Source of the DNA: Euwallacea fornicatus
Taxonomy: Eukaryota; Arthropoda; Insecta; Coleoptera; Curculionidae
Direction: 5' to 3'
NCBI RefSeq assembly: GCF_040115645.1
Contig: NC_089545.1
Span: 2,294,001 to 2,358,000 of the forward strand
DNA: 64,000 bases
In this document: positions 38,552 through 51,695 of the stretch, piece after piece
How positions within the stretch are numbered: position 1 is the first letter of the stretch
How the letters are laid out: each line of letters starts with the position of its first letter
Program-made: the position numbers and the translations under genes
The notes under the pieces: model-generated
The model's input: the letters and a program-made list of their open reading frames with translations, nothing else
The model's database searches: none
What the model was told of the DNA's origin: nothing

Positions 38552-41500
38552 TAAAAATTCGCTTAGCGTGAATACATCAAAGTCGCGCCAGCCTTATCAA
38601 GAGGATAATATCTATGGGCACATTAAAGATAAAGGCAAAATGTTGTTTCGCGATTTCCATGAAAATGGCCTTTCAGGTAGCCAGGAGAGTTGACAGCCCT
38701 CAGAGCGCGCATTCTGATCGGACAAGTCAGTAGGCACAGAAGGTGCGACATGGTGAACTTAGAATAGAGAAGAAGGGAAAATTTCATTTTTACGATCTGA
38801 AGTTGATTCTCATTTAAAATGGAATAAACGGAAACGTTCGTTATTCTGTGAAAAGTTAAAAACTGATTTCAAATAAAACGTTTAAACCGACCACTTTTAA
38901 TAACGCCCATTTCGTTATGCAAGCAATCTCTCCAGAGATTCTCGAGCCATTCCAAAACTATCCATCACTATTGCACTACAACAAACAAAGGAGAACAATC
39001 TCCCAACATCAGCGTCTGTCACTGCTTCTTTGCCTCTGACAAAGTGCTCATTCTAAAAGCATCCGATCGGTAAGCGATTACCAACTAAACAAATACGACC
39101 AGAGAATTGAAATATTCATTCAAGTAATTTTGTCGTTTCAGTAGTCTGAAACAAAACTAAAAGCCTGACGCGTTCCCAATTTCCGTTTGAAAACATCTAA
39201 ATTAACATCTTCAACTTCAGGTTGAACTCATGTGCGTCAAGGCTCTTCGAATATGACGTAATAAGTCGTCGAACGTGGAATGCAAGTTGGATTTCAAGGC
39301 TGCAGAAGTTAGAAAGTGAAATTCTGGAACGTATTTCGCAGGGTATAGAAAATTGAGCGGGACCCCCCTGCAGCCTCGAACCTGCATTAAAAGACTGAAA
39401 CACGGACCCACCCTAAAGAAGCCCCTTTGATGACCTATAATCTGGTTGTCAGCGACCGTTATTTATCAACTTAGGACTGCCGTGTATACCTGCTTGTTTT
39501 TCTTGTTTAATTCTCTTGTTTCGGTTCCCTATCTATTGATTTATCTAAAACTCAGGGCCAGAAGAGGAGGATGCTACTCAGTCGGAGGTAAATATTAAGT
39601 TACCGCAATGTCTTCGGTGCCTGCTCTAAAATGAGCATGTTATCATTTTTGAGGGGTTAAGGCTTTATACAGCTACTCGTATTAAAGCAGCTTGGTTCAC
39701 TTGGAAAATTCACAGCGGGAAGGAAAGAATTAATTGTAAATTAAATGCTGCAAGAATAATATCCACTACCTACCCGCCGGATATAGGCAAATTACATATC
39801 GCAGAACATCCGTGCAGATATTATGTCATGTACAACAAAACCCTGTTTTAATCTTGTCGGTCGAGACTTTTGATGGAATGTTCTCATCAGCCTGATTAAT
39901 ACGGAGCTGTTCCTTTTGTGCATTTTGTCGGCTGTTTAATATGCCTCAATCTCATGTAGATAGAAATTTACAATATTTAGATAAGGCATCGTTGGGAATA
40001 ATCACCCACTACGTATATTGCTGGCTTTGCTTTTATTAACGATCAAAAACAACAACCGGTTTTGGCAATAATTGAAAATGATGTTCTCGCACGCCAATGG
40101 CCAGGAAGTAATCCGAAGCCGAATGCAACTGACTTCAAGTGAAGTCGGAACAACTTGATAATTCCGCCCTGTATTGCAAAGATAGAGAGAGCCATCACGC
40201 TCTATTTACGCTCAGACGTTCTTCCTAAACCGTTCGTATTGTCAGAAGCCGTATTAGGGGCATTAATCTCTATATAGAGCAGCCTCTGGACTGGGTTAAT
40301 TTGGGAAAACTATATTTGTGCATGGAGGCGGAAACTATTGGTCTTATCGCATAAGAGGACCAGTAATAGTTAGAGTATGATAGACAGGTTTTCCCGGCAG
40401 TTTCGATGTGAAAATGGAGCGGAAAGTTTCTTCATTCAGACACTCTGAAATCCGGTAAAACATCGCAAATGCTCGATAATGCCCCTAAAGTCCTTCCAGA
40501 AAAAAAACATGGAAAATGTAAAAGGCATTCACCATTCTCGATCGCTTAAACTTAGGGAGATTTTCTGTGCGAACAAGGAAATATGCACACCTTGCTGAGC
40601 AGAGTGTCTCAAATTGGAATTTTAAATGTCCTGAGTTGGGATTGGGAAGAAGGACGGAGACTGTCTTGGAGGGTTGGTGTTCCTTGAGATGAATTTCGTC
40701 AAAATCATTTCCAAAACAAGTTTTGCGTCGATTTGTCTCCTCAGCTAAATATCACTCACAATCTTATATGAACCTGCTTATTCCAGGAATAAGTAGAACA
40801 TAACATCAAGAGTGGTGCACTAATTTTAGCTAAGAGGTGTGTGGTTTTGCACAAGTCTGATAAGGTAATTCAACCCAAGCCTCTTTAACAAACATGTAAG
40901 ACGTTCTTCCGCAGATAACCGATCGCTGTGCTTCACCAGTGTGTGCTAGGAACAAATATTGGCTAAGCTAATAATGTTTTAACTGTTAAATAATTAGTAT
41001 TGTTGAATGAATGAGATCAATAAGTGTGTTCAGAATTATAGATAGCTGTTTTATTATCGTTTTGTCGTTTGAACACTGTTATTTGCGATGCGAAAGAGGT
41101 AAAGGACACTTTCCTCCGTCTGACCGATTCACATCCAAGCACACAAAAGATTCTGACTATTGATAATAAACTGTTTCCCACAATGAATGAAAAATCTGCT
41201 TCACTTTAAATTCGACTCTCGGAATTCCAAGGAATACAATGAAGGTGAAGCAGACGTATCTCCATCTTCGACGAATCTGTAGTCAGCATCCTAAGAAGTG
41301 AATCTCATCCCTTGACGATTCTAGCACGGATCATCGTTTTGTCCGGGCGATTTCTCACCAGAAGTCCTTAAGAGGCTAAACCTTCGTTTTACAAGTACTA
41401 GTGGTAAAATACAAATAAACAGCGGCTTGCTTATGTGATTTTGATTCCTCGTAATGTGTCGGAGTATTTTTTCCCACCCTATATTAATTCGCTCCGCTTG

Positions 41501-44500
41501 ATTTCTTCACGCGGCTGTCATATCGAGTTGCAGACACTTAATACGCTTTGGTAAGGGAAAAGCCATCAGGTAACATAAAACTAATGCCCCGACGAGAGTT
41601 TCTTGAACGATTTTTCTACTAGTTGTGCAAGTAGCTCGATCGGCTCATCTTAACGTTTTTACAGAACCGAAATTAGAATATTTCAAGCGTTTCGGCGTAA
41701 GTTCTCTTTAAAAAAATGACTAAATTTATCCATTCCTTCCAATCACTTGTAGTCCAACTCACCGCCTCAGTCGAGATGCAGAATAACCTTCCGCAACCTT
41801 CTTCGTGACTCCTTAATGAGTGAAAAATATGGGCTGATTCTATGGGCAAGTCCGGCTCGTCATGGGGTCGTCTAACCAGAGGAGGCATTATTCAAGGCGA
41901 GTAAGTTCGAGCCGCAACGTTTATTAATAGTAATTATTTAGGATACATCATCCGCAAGATCTGCACTAAATTGTTTCATTAAAACCGCAATTGTTTTTGC
42001 AGATTTCTTATTATTTTAATAGAGACTGCAATGGCAATTGAAGAACCAGCTAGGCTGGAATTCCTCTTTGTAATTGGCAGACCGATACCTTGTGCATGTT
42101 AGAAGTTTAAATAATGACGGGATTTCAAAGTTTATAAGAAAATTAGATTTGTAATTAAAATTGTTCTCGAGAGAGAAAGAAATTTAAGTAAGAATTTTAA
42201 TGATCGACTAGGAACATTTTTACTCAAGCAAGGATGAATGTAGTAGGTATGCGAAATATACAGGGTGTCTTATGCAGCTGCGTCCACCTACGAGAGTTAC
42301 AAAACCGTCCGAAGGGGAAAAAGTTGCCGCTCGTAGGGGCTCTTAATACGCCTCGAACGGCGTTGCCAAACCGTCTTTGGTTTCCCCGATTTCAGGAAAA
42401 ATGTCCGGAATATTCCGTCCAAAAAGTATTTCAATTTCTACCAATCGCACCAAAATGGGTTTAAACAGTTTTAAATAACTCGGAAATTTGGAAAACTTTG
42501 TTCAAATTTGAATAGGTGAGTTGCATATTTGTTGAAGGAAACATGGCAATAGAGTACACAATTGTCAAGTGTTTTGCCATCTAGTTCTCATTGTTTGGAG
42601 TGACAATAATGGCAATAATTAACAAAACTATCATTTACGAAAATCAAAACGTTGAATCGGTTAACAGACGCATTGTGTCATTCCATTCAATTATTCTACT
42701 CATTGTTAAATTATCAAGTAGGGATAATTGTTTTTAATGTGGACAGGCAAATTGCATTTGAAATGTTAATGAGCACAACATGCGGGCTTCTATCGGCTCA
42801 AATATTCGTGTATTTTAATTGTGTTTTTGTGTTTGTGATATAAATAATTTAATCCCCCTTTTTCAGTGAGTCTACATGCATGGTCATTGACACTCGTGCA
42901 ATGAAAGGCTACATATTTAAATTCTTCTGTACTAAAAATCATTCTTACAAATTCTCTATACAAAGAGTCTATAGCGAATTTGATTATTTAGAGAATTTTA
43001 TTATTTCTGACATTTTTTTTTAACAAACGTATTTGTGCTTGTTATTCAACGGACGGGACCAATTTCGAGGAAACCAGATATTACAAAATAAAATATTTGC
43101 TGAAATCTATTCCACCTATTTTTTTCAGAAATGAGTGCTCTTCATGCAACAAAACATTTGGCCAATTATACATAGACTAAAATGAAAATATCATAGTCGA
43201 CGATGCCGCGTGTCATTGACGCCTCGTTACAGATTCAGTTGGAAATTAATGGAAAATAGTCGATTGTCCTGTATAAACATATCTGGCATCTAATTGACAC
43301 ACGCACATGTTTTATTTATAACCGGGGCCTGACTTTGCATCGACCTATGATTTTTCGATAAACCTGACAGCACTGAGGAAACATTATTTAATAAATATCG
43401 CCTCTAATGGTTAACAAATATTAGTTCGTCAATTATTCGTACATGGCTATACGAAGATTATTTCATCAGGAAAGTTAAATCGATCTGGATACGTAATAGT
43501 CAGGCCTCGAGTACGTAACTAAGTAAGTGACGTAAGTCAGTACTGACCTCATGGAGGATTTTCTTGGGAGTGGCGTGACGGTGATTCAATGTTTCGCTCA
43601 GGGCGCCAGACGTGCCAAAGCCAGCCCTGGCGTGATCTATAATAAGTCAACAAAGTCGCATTTCCATGACAGACACATGGAACAAATGGCTCACCGAAAA
43701 ACGAAAAAATCCGTAAATATTGAAGAGCATACTGTAATTATGTGTAATTCTTAAGTAGATCGAATAACTTCTCATTATCTACTTATTAAACAACAATGAA
43801 GTTAATTATGAAAACAAGGTATTATTTTGTTTTAATTAGCCGACAGCTCAGTAATGTGGTTTTAAGGTTTCTCACAACTCATCGCAATTTCCGATGTTGT
43901 TTAGTGGAAAATAGAGCATGCGGAAAATAAACAATATAAAATTGATGATACTCCATAGGTATATGATGACTTAATGTTTTCTTTACAATTCAGTTTGAAA
44001 ACCCAGTTAAAGGACAATTAGGCGAACATACAGGTGGTTCAATCTACGTTTGCTGGGGTACCTTTATGTTCCACATTCTTTCGATCTACATCAGAGTACT
44101 GTTATTTTCTGCAACGACTTTTAAATTCTAGATTAAGTACAACCGGAAGTGTGATGTTATTACTTCATTGTATGATAGAGGTTATATCATGGACTATTAA
44201 TCGCCTCGCACCGCAACTTTATCTTTATAAATATTGCATCCTTTAACTACTGGTGTCCAGTCGAACATGAAATATTAAATCAGTCGATCGATTGTCTTTG
44301 TTCTTTGACACGTAAGTATGAGCATTATTGTTTATCGTTGGAGAAAGGAAGATTTACTTCTTCAGATGAAGGATTTGCTAAGGTCTATTGAACCAATTCG
44401 TGTCAAATCACGATGCTGGGAATTTGAAAAAATGGCGCATTGAGTCTTTTCGGATTGAAAAAACAAATGTTTTCAGAGCTCTATTGGAAATGGCAACAAC

Positions 44501-44584
44501 TTCAAGTTTTGATTTTTTTTTGCATTAGCTCTATTAGATTTCCAATACTTCCACAAAATATACGGAGATAGATGCATGTCAATC

Positions 44585-44799
44585 CATGTTTTTATGTACC
44601 GAAAAACTTAATTTCAAAAATTTGACTCTAAGCCGACACGGGGAAGACGCAAAATATGAGAAAAAATATGAAACTTTGCCACCCTGTATGTCGAAAATGG
44701 TGTGTTTTTAACCATGGATCTATCAGCGTCTTTTTATTATTTTGCATAGTACTATCGTCCGCTGAAATATCTCCATGATAATATGTTACGCCCTGTATG
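44585..44799 (-). repeat. Dispersed repeat family X, copy C (inverted)
   Basis: On the minus strand it starts CCATACAGGGCGTAACATAT and continues with GATAGTACTATGCAAAATAA, GATAGATCCATGGTTAAAAA and CATACAGGGTGGCAAAGTTT. Block order and spacing agree with copy A. It retains two CAGGGTG-type motifs about 110 bp apart. Confidence 0.72.
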
Positions 44800-46049
44800 G
44801 TAACAAAAGCAGCGCAGAAAAAAGTTTTCAAATGACACTGTGCACTCATATCGGCATTTGCACGCAATGAAGGAAGATTCTGGAACGAGTTCTTTAAGGA
44901 AATTGACTTCTTAGAAAAACTTGAGAAAAAGGTGCAAAAGGACTCCTGTTGTCATTTGAGATAAAAAAAAAACATTCAAAACATTAGGCACTTCACGGTA
45001 CTTCCTTAAAAGAACATTCCCACTGTATTATCAACTAATTGTTTCACCATCCACCCCCATATCCTTTCACACCTTCCTTATCGTGTAAATTTACAAACGC
45101 TCTACAAAGAGGATCAATTTGTCCTTTTTATAGCTCAGGAACCTAGAGAGGAATTTGAAACTTTTGTCTTTATTATTTGTGTCCCAGGTAGGTTATATCG
45201 CAAACACTTTTATAATGTTACCCGTGGGGTTTAAGCTTTCACCACAGTACCGGAATAGAGCATTACTAAACTTAATTTTAAACCTTAGAGCCTTTTACGC
45301 TCTCTTAAATGAGCCTTTAAAGGAATGCTTGGGGTGGAGGTTTGCTGGAATACGAAGTTTTAAAATGGTTTCATTTCGAAACGAAATTTATAATTTTTGA
45401 AAAATCGACTACGTCCCTGTTAAATCCTCAAGTGATCTCCGCGATTTCATTTTCCAAGGAAGCCAAACAAGAAAAGGTGCAAGAACGACACGACAATTAA
45501 AACTGAGATCTGGGCAAACACTCAAGGACTAAATGGGCCGAAATATTATTTGGGACGCGGTAAATTCGGGGTTACCTACTTTACACAATCGGCCCTCGAA
45601 ATTTCGCTTTAGCAAACAGACATTCCGGCTGCCTGAGACATACAAAGCTTTTGGGGACATTTTCTTATTTTCTGATTGTGTGCCGAACGCTCTTCAACAT
45701 TTAAGGGCCACTTCAACTTTTTCTGCGGTATTCCGGCACCATGAGGTTGTTTCACATGAAAAGTGAAGAAAGTAGACGATGCTGGCTGCCTCATTTCTAA
45801 CTCTGCAAAACGACTAGAGAGTTTCGAGTAGTCTCGTGGTTATAGACGGTTTTTTTCCATTTGACGCTGCCTTGCAAAAAAGTGATATGTTAACGATGCG
45901 ACCACAGAAATTTACTGCCAAAGTAGAAAAATGTAACTTTTACTGCCTAGTTGAATCGCACTGAAAACGGCTCGGTGAATTAATTGCGAGCTTTTCTCGC
46001 TTTCGACCCAGCAATGGTGGCATCATTTAGAGTGGAGATGACGAAAACC

Positions 46050-46209
46050 TACACAGGGTGGGCCAATGAAAACGAAACGAGGCGAGTTTCTCGTATTTAT
46101 CGCTTGCAGAAAGACATCACTGGAACCCGTCGATTTCTATTTCGAAGGGAGAATGTCTTGCTCATATCTCAGCTTTGCCACTTCCAATGCTAATGGGGGA
46201 CATCCTGTA
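46050..46209. mobile_element. MITE-like unit, about 160 bp
   Basis: Left edge TACACAGGGTGGGCC and inverted right edge TACAGGATGTCCCCC, both of the TACAGGGTGTCCC type. Non-coding between. Probably a deletion derivative of a mariner-like element. Confidence 0.42.
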
Positions 46210-46491
46210 CATTGTTAGATTGTTCGATGAGGACACTTTTGCTGATATTTAAAACCTAAGAATTCATGTAATAGTTTCCAACCACTTTTTCAGGAATGAA
46301 GGGACACAAAAGGGCCTTTCTGTTTCCTTAAAAAGCTCACAAAAAGCGTTCTAGAAACAAAAACCCTCTGCTCATTCATATTGTATGTATAGATGCTCTA
46401 CGCATTTCCGTTAGAAATTGAACATACCAATCCACATAAAAAATATGAGATCTCACAATGGGTAGCACTTCTCACGCCTCCTTCTGTATAG

Positions 46492-46522
46492 GCCGCACTG
46501 TACCCATAAGCTACAGTGCGGC
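46492..46522. repeat. Perfect 11-bp inverted repeat, 9-nt loop
   Basis: GCCGCACTGTA and TACAGTGCGGC flank CCCATAAGC and are followed by TTTT. It is GC-rich against an AT-rich background. It resembles a terminator hairpin or a palindromic transposon tip; no gene is adjacent. Confidence 0.9.
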
Positions 46523-46919
46523 TTTTAAACCGAAAGAAAAGGATGGTACAAAAGGGTAACATCAGGCGTGACATATTTATTAGGTGAAACCCGTAGTTCT
46601 TAGCATTAAATGCCACCGTTGGCCTAATTTGGGGTAATAGACATGGTGCAATAACGCCATAATGTTGTACTGTCCGAGAAGCTTATTTATGGCATCGGGC
46701 TGCCATTAAGGCTTAATGGCACTGAGGAAGATCTATCCAATTTTATTCCAATAACACAACACAAAAGAGAAATTTTTGAAACGTGCTTTGGTGTCAGTTG
46801 TAGCCAACGACCTCGCAACATTTCGTCTCATCCATCCGGTCAAACTGGTAAGATTCTCGAGCCTGGGTGTCCATCATATTAATACGCAATGTCCAATCTT
46901 CACCTTATGGCAATTAAAA

Positions 46920-46940
46920 ATTCTGATCAGCGATCAGAAT
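46920..46940. repeat. Perfect 9-bp inverted repeat, 3-nt spacer
   Basis: ATTCTGATC-AGC-GATCAGAAT. The two-fold symmetry is what a dimeric DNA-binding protein would read; no factor is assigned. Confidence 0.85.
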
Positions 46941-49900
46941 GCCATCTCGGGCCTTATTCGAAGTGAACCTGTCACCACTATCATAATATTTAATGTGCCA
47001 TTGTCCGAGTTTTATTATAATCGTTCGCCATATTAAAACAGGCCAAAAGCAAAAGTGAACTAATTAAAAATCTCCGACCGTTGCCAGTCTGGCTTCTTGT
47101 AATTAAAAAATCCTATTGATCTGTAGCGACTGTTGAGGAATTATTTCGGTTTAATAATTCAGCTTTTTACTGTAAAAAATGCGCCTTTATGAAAATTCAT
47201 ATCGGATGCAGCCGCAGAGATAATTAATTCTTTTGTCTTTCGATGTAAATAGCTGTGGAAAGAACCGGGCTTATGAGCCGGTACTACCACCAACAGAGAT
47301 CCCTTTTAAATGCCACATTAATACGCCAGTTTTCATGTAGTTTCCCAGGGCCCATCGCCCTACGATTTGAAAATATTGGTAAGAAATGAGCAAAAAGAGG
47401 GGGAATACCTTGATGCCAAAAACTAAACTCCACTCCCATTAAAAAAGTAACCTTTGAGTAATAAAGGAAAATGAGTAATTAAGAATAGAGGCAGAAAAAG
47501 TCAAAAAAATAAGGGCCATTAAGGAGATAGGCCGTCAGCAGCCATCGCCAGGAATGGACGTGAACCCGCGCGTGATGGTTTTTATTGCATTGTTGCACGA
47601 ACGAGATAGAAAGAGGACACGATCAGCCTTGGTCTGGATATTTTATACCTTTCGTACCAGGGGGTGAAGAAAAATTGTCTCATTCGGTTAACGTGAAGTT
47701 TCGGGGCCAAAGAAACCCTTGGATTTCCCTTCGATTGGGCAGGAACTTATTTAGCCGCTACAGACTGAGAGACCGTAACAAGCCACCGAAAGCGGAAGGT
47801 TAATGGCAAAGCAGGGTGAAAACATATGAAAATAATCCACAAAAAAATGAAGCTCTGGCCTTTCACTACCCATCATGGGCTGGGAGTAAAAGTTAGGGTA
47901 GAAATTTAAAAAAAAGTAAGTAATAAAATTATTATTTATAAAAGTAATTGATTCATCATTGAATGGAAGAGACTTCTAACTGCGCAAGTGATTATCGGTA
48001 TTTTTGCGAAAAAGTGACGATATCGAACTCAAAAATTACGCTCTAAAGTCTGATACAAAAACTTGTTATTTCATGCGAAAACCAACAACGTACGTTAAAA
48101 ATATTACTGCATGTAAATCTAGATTCAATGATCAGAAAAGCTTAGATGTCGAAGCTCTTTGCGATGCCATTCAAGTGTACTATAAATGTCTTTCCATGCG
48201 TGATCATCATATTCATAGAGATTTTTCTATGTTCTTAGTGGAGCTGTTCTAGCAACGAATAAACTGACAGAGCCCTGTCGTTTTAATTCCAATTTCTGAC
48301 CCAGAAACTGCCTGTAAGTCATTTCCACGGAAAGGAACGAAATGGATGTTTCATATTAGCGGGACATTCGTATTCCAAGGAATTCGGAGAATGTGTTTTA
48401 CTTTAATTAAATACCTTGGAAGGCACAAACCCTAATACATTGTAGCGAACATTATTCCTGATTCGCGACAGATAGCGGCCATGTAAATGGGGGTGTGTCG
48501 TGAATATTAAAATTGAAGTAACCAATTTCTTACAGGTTTTCTTGAATCTAATTGTAATCAGTTATCCGACGTGGAAACACTGTAATTATCACCTGAGCCC
48601 AGTAAACTGTATAGGCAATCAAATTGAGGCATCTCGGATGTAATAATAATCTCGTCCATACTTCCCATGTCATTAAGTCTTTAGCGGTCCAACTCATCGA
48701 GATACGGAATTCTCAATTTTTTCGACAATTCTAAACTACATGCTACTAACGTAACCTATCTCTACGGTACCGTTGCGTTAATTATATCACGGGCAGTACT
48801 CCGGAGTAGTGCCTAAGAAGATTGTTTTCTAACGGGTTCCAAGTCGAGGCGAGCTCTTTTTCATACAACGTCGATATTGCGTACTGTTACCGCGATGTCC
48901 GGCGAAAATCGCATGAAATTGCATTAGCCGAACTCGAATTGAGTTCTGTTTCTTTCAAAAATCGAGCCAAAAACCCCATGAAATTAGTGAGTGATGATGA
49001 AGGATTTTGATATCTGAGGAATTTGAGTAAATTATCGTAATGACCTAAATTATTGCAATCTCAGACGACCATTTCCTGACTATTATTTTTGTGATTATTA
49101 CGTAAATTACTTTTTCGAAATTGCTTTGGGTTATTAAAAGACGCGATACCAAATTAAAATTACGGGGAACATTACTGCCGAGTGTCCCAGGTTTTATATA
49201 CAGGACTTGAAGGATGCATATCAATAAAATGATATTATTATAAGCGGTTTCATATTGATTTTGCTTTGAAATCGCAGCAGTGCAGTAAAACCGCAATTTT
49301 GATTCATAAATGGCCAAATGTGATTTTTTTAATCTCCTTAGTGTCTGAGGCACAGAGTGATAAATTTTCGAAAAAGCCTTCGGCGCATCGTACACCAAAT
49401 TTGATACGTGAAATGTTTTCATGAAGTGCTAGAAGAATAAATAACATTGAGTGACCAGGTACACTAGCAGGAGATACGTCTGAGTATTAGCTAGAAATGC
49501 CACAAAATGACAAATTCGCATAAGCAGGAAAAGAAAAATGGACGCGACCACAGGAAGGAGCGTTCAACTGTAGATCAAAGTATGCCTTCGTCTTCGTTTC
49601 GGTGTAAATTGTACTTCAGTGATTTATTACCCTTTAGTCAGTCGCATTTAGACTGTGGTATTAATCAAAGAGACATTAAAAAAAATATGTTTTTTTAAAC
49701 GTTTGTAACTCGGAAACCATAACGAATAAGATCTATACTTACAAGAGCAACGTACCTTAAACATGCTTTCCTAACCATCCTTGAAGGTCTGATCACATTA
49801 AAAACTAGCACATTTTGTATACGTACATAAAGACACTGTAATAATCACAGAAGCAACAATATTACAGTTTAGCGAAACTTTAAATTTTTCAAATAAACAA

Positions 49901-50060
49901 CCCGGTATCGTGGTCAGCATGCATTTTTGTTAAAGGCAAATTTACGCTTTTACACTTTTGATGTGTATCATCCGTGATTCATTCGCATTAAATTTAAAAA
50001 GGCGGGGTAACGTTCATATTTGATTTATTGTTCAATTCATTTCGGTAGGAGTCAAAATGT

Positions 50061-50160
50061 TGAAGTACGTACATATATGTATATAGACTAAGTATTTATA
50101 CATAGTATGTATACATACATGTATCTGTGAGCAGTGTCAGAGATATACATACATATATTC
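50061..50160. repeat. Degenerate TACATA/TATG simple-sequence tract
   Basis: Alternating purine-pyrimidine sequence with recurring TACATACAT and TATATG units, interrupted near 50128-50145. A decayed microsatellite. Confidence 0.75.
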
Positions 50161-50455
50161 TATGATTGTCGTCAGCCTTGCTGTTAAAAAGACACTAATT
50201 TTTCCGATGTAGAACGATAAAATTATATCCTTGCTTTAGTATAGAAAAGATTTTTTTTAGGAAACGTCAAAATACCCTTTTCTGAAGGGTTACTACTGTT
50301 ATTTGAATGCACACATTTCGATTTCATACAAATATCGACTTATCCTTGTTGCTTCACTTGTGAGGTAACACACAGGTGTATCATAACAACAGCGTGATCA
50401 TCAAAACCTCGACTTTTATCGCAAAAAGAAAAAAAAATTTTGGTAGTACTTACTA

Positions 50456-50487
50456 TGACGCATAACTCTAAACGCAGCTATGCGTCA
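50456..50487. repeat. Perfect 9-bp inverted repeat, 14-nt loop
   Basis: TGACGCATA at 50456-50464 and TATGCGTCA at 50479-50487. The half-site TGACGCA is close to bZIP (AP-1/CRE) recognition sequences. It lies just before repeat copy D. Confidence 0.85.
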
Positions 50488-50514
50488 CTCACGACTAGTC
50501 AATATATGTCAATT

Positions 50515-50700
50515 ACAATAGTGACGCGTCTCACGAGTGTTTCAACCCAAAGGACTCCCAATTATCCCGATTTATACTTCCAGAATACGCCCAACTCGTT
50601 TGTTGCGGCACTAACTTAGGACTAAACCATCTAAGGAAGGATATCGATGCGAAAATATACAAAAAACTTTACAATCTCCTTTTTGCAGAGGTACGAGTCA
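50515..50700 (+). repeat. Dispersed repeat family X, partial copy D
   Basis: Blocks GTGACGCGTCTCACGAGTGT, TTGTTGCGGCACTAACTTAG and ATACAAAAAACTTTACAATC match copy B at 11265-11440. The second half of the repeat is not present here. The truncated mariner-like element begins about 70 bp further on. Confidence 0.65.
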
Positions 50701-50768
50701 TACAGCTTTTTTTGCAAGTGTGCAGCTCACTGGTCGAATCAGGGTAAACATACACCATACGAAATAAT

Positions 50769-51695
50769 ATACCGGATGTATTTTTAAGAATTTGCCACCC
50801 CTCAGATTTCTAAAGGTGCAAACTGAAGTTAAAAATGCTGAAACACGTCGCCCTTGGAATGGAGGGGGACAACAAAGAGTGAAAAAAGTTTTCAACCCCG
50901 ATCGGCAGTATCGCAGGGGTGGTAACCCCTTCATTTATTTAAATGGAAACCATAGGTCAAGTAATTCATCATTTTAAAGGTCTTTAAATTCTTTAAACGA
51001 CCGTGCCAAAATTTTCGATTTTCATTGAAAATCTTTCATAATTTTTCATTTTTTGAGAGATGTTCAAAGTGTATTACATCGTCCATTACATGAAATCCAT
51101 AACACGAACGGTCTTCAAACTCTCGGCACACTTCTTCCAAAACCTGTTGTGGAATGTTACGACAAGTTTCTACAATTCATCGACGTAATCCTTAAAGATC
51201 CTGTGCAGGTATCACGTAAACCACACTTTCAAGCTATGTCCAAAGGAGGAAGTCGAGAGGTGTAAGGTGGGGAGATCTAACTGGCCGCTCGATGGTACCT
51301 CTTCTGCTAATCCATCTATCAGGAAAATTACCGTCAAGAAACCGTCGAACCGATAAAACATAATGTGGAGAGGCATCATTCTGTTGGAAATGCAATAAAT
51401 CCCTATCCAACATTACGTGCGCAATCTTGTTCGTTCTTTTTTTGATAGTATTACGGAACGGTCCATTTTTTTGAATAAAAAATTAAAAGTTTGACACGAT
51501 TGTTTAGAGAATTTGAAAACTTTTAAAATGATGGGTTACTTGACCTATGTTCCCTACTAAAAAAAAAAAACGAAAGGATGGTCGCTCCTGCAATATCATC
51601 AATGGAGCGGGAGAACTTTTCTTATTCGTTATCTTCTCCCTCCATTGTCTACGATCTACGTGGCGGAGGATCGTTTTAAAAACACACCGGGTATA
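50769..51695 (-). mobile_element. Truncated mariner-like element (about 930 bp)
   Basis: The left end reads TATACCGGATGTATTTTTAA and the right end, inverted, TATACCCGGTGTGTTTTTAA, a clear inverted pair. The minus strand between them carries the 3' half of a mariner-type transposase and then an AT-rich tail. The 5' half of the gene is not recognisable. Confidence 0.65.
51055..51420 (-). pseudogene. Mariner-like transposase C-terminal fragment
   Basis: Minus-strand translation gives DLLHFQQNDASPHYVLSVRR, then DRWISRRGTIERPVRSPHLT, then PLDFLLWT-stop, then LESVVYVIPAQDL, further stops, and CRNIPQQVLEEVCREFEDR. This corresponds to the second and third catalytic regions and C-terminus of a mariner-type (DD34D-like) transposase family widespread in insects. 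At least two or three stops and the missing N-terminus show it is dead. Confidence 0.8.

Larger units (their letters stand above)
34089..44584. other. 10-kb spacer, no gene recognised
   Basis: No coding frame above 96 codons. Apart from the MITE-like unit at 36271-36483 and the LTR-like end near 38.5 kb, there are single CAGGGTGT-type edges at 40165-40174 (inverted) and 42257-42268. Nothing else is supportable. Confidence 0.5.
44800..50455. other. Spacer, no gene recognised
   Basis: Frames up to 125 codons (49045-49422, minus strand) lack recognisable motifs. Contains the MITE-like unit at 46050, two perfect inverted repeats at 46.5 and 46.9 kb and the simple-sequence tract at 50.06 kb. Confidence 0.5.

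Noticed and set aside
49045..49422. 125-codon minus-strand frame
   Set aside because: AT-rich, no motif; lies next to a CTGTATATAAAACCTGGGAC edge and is probably repeat-derived.
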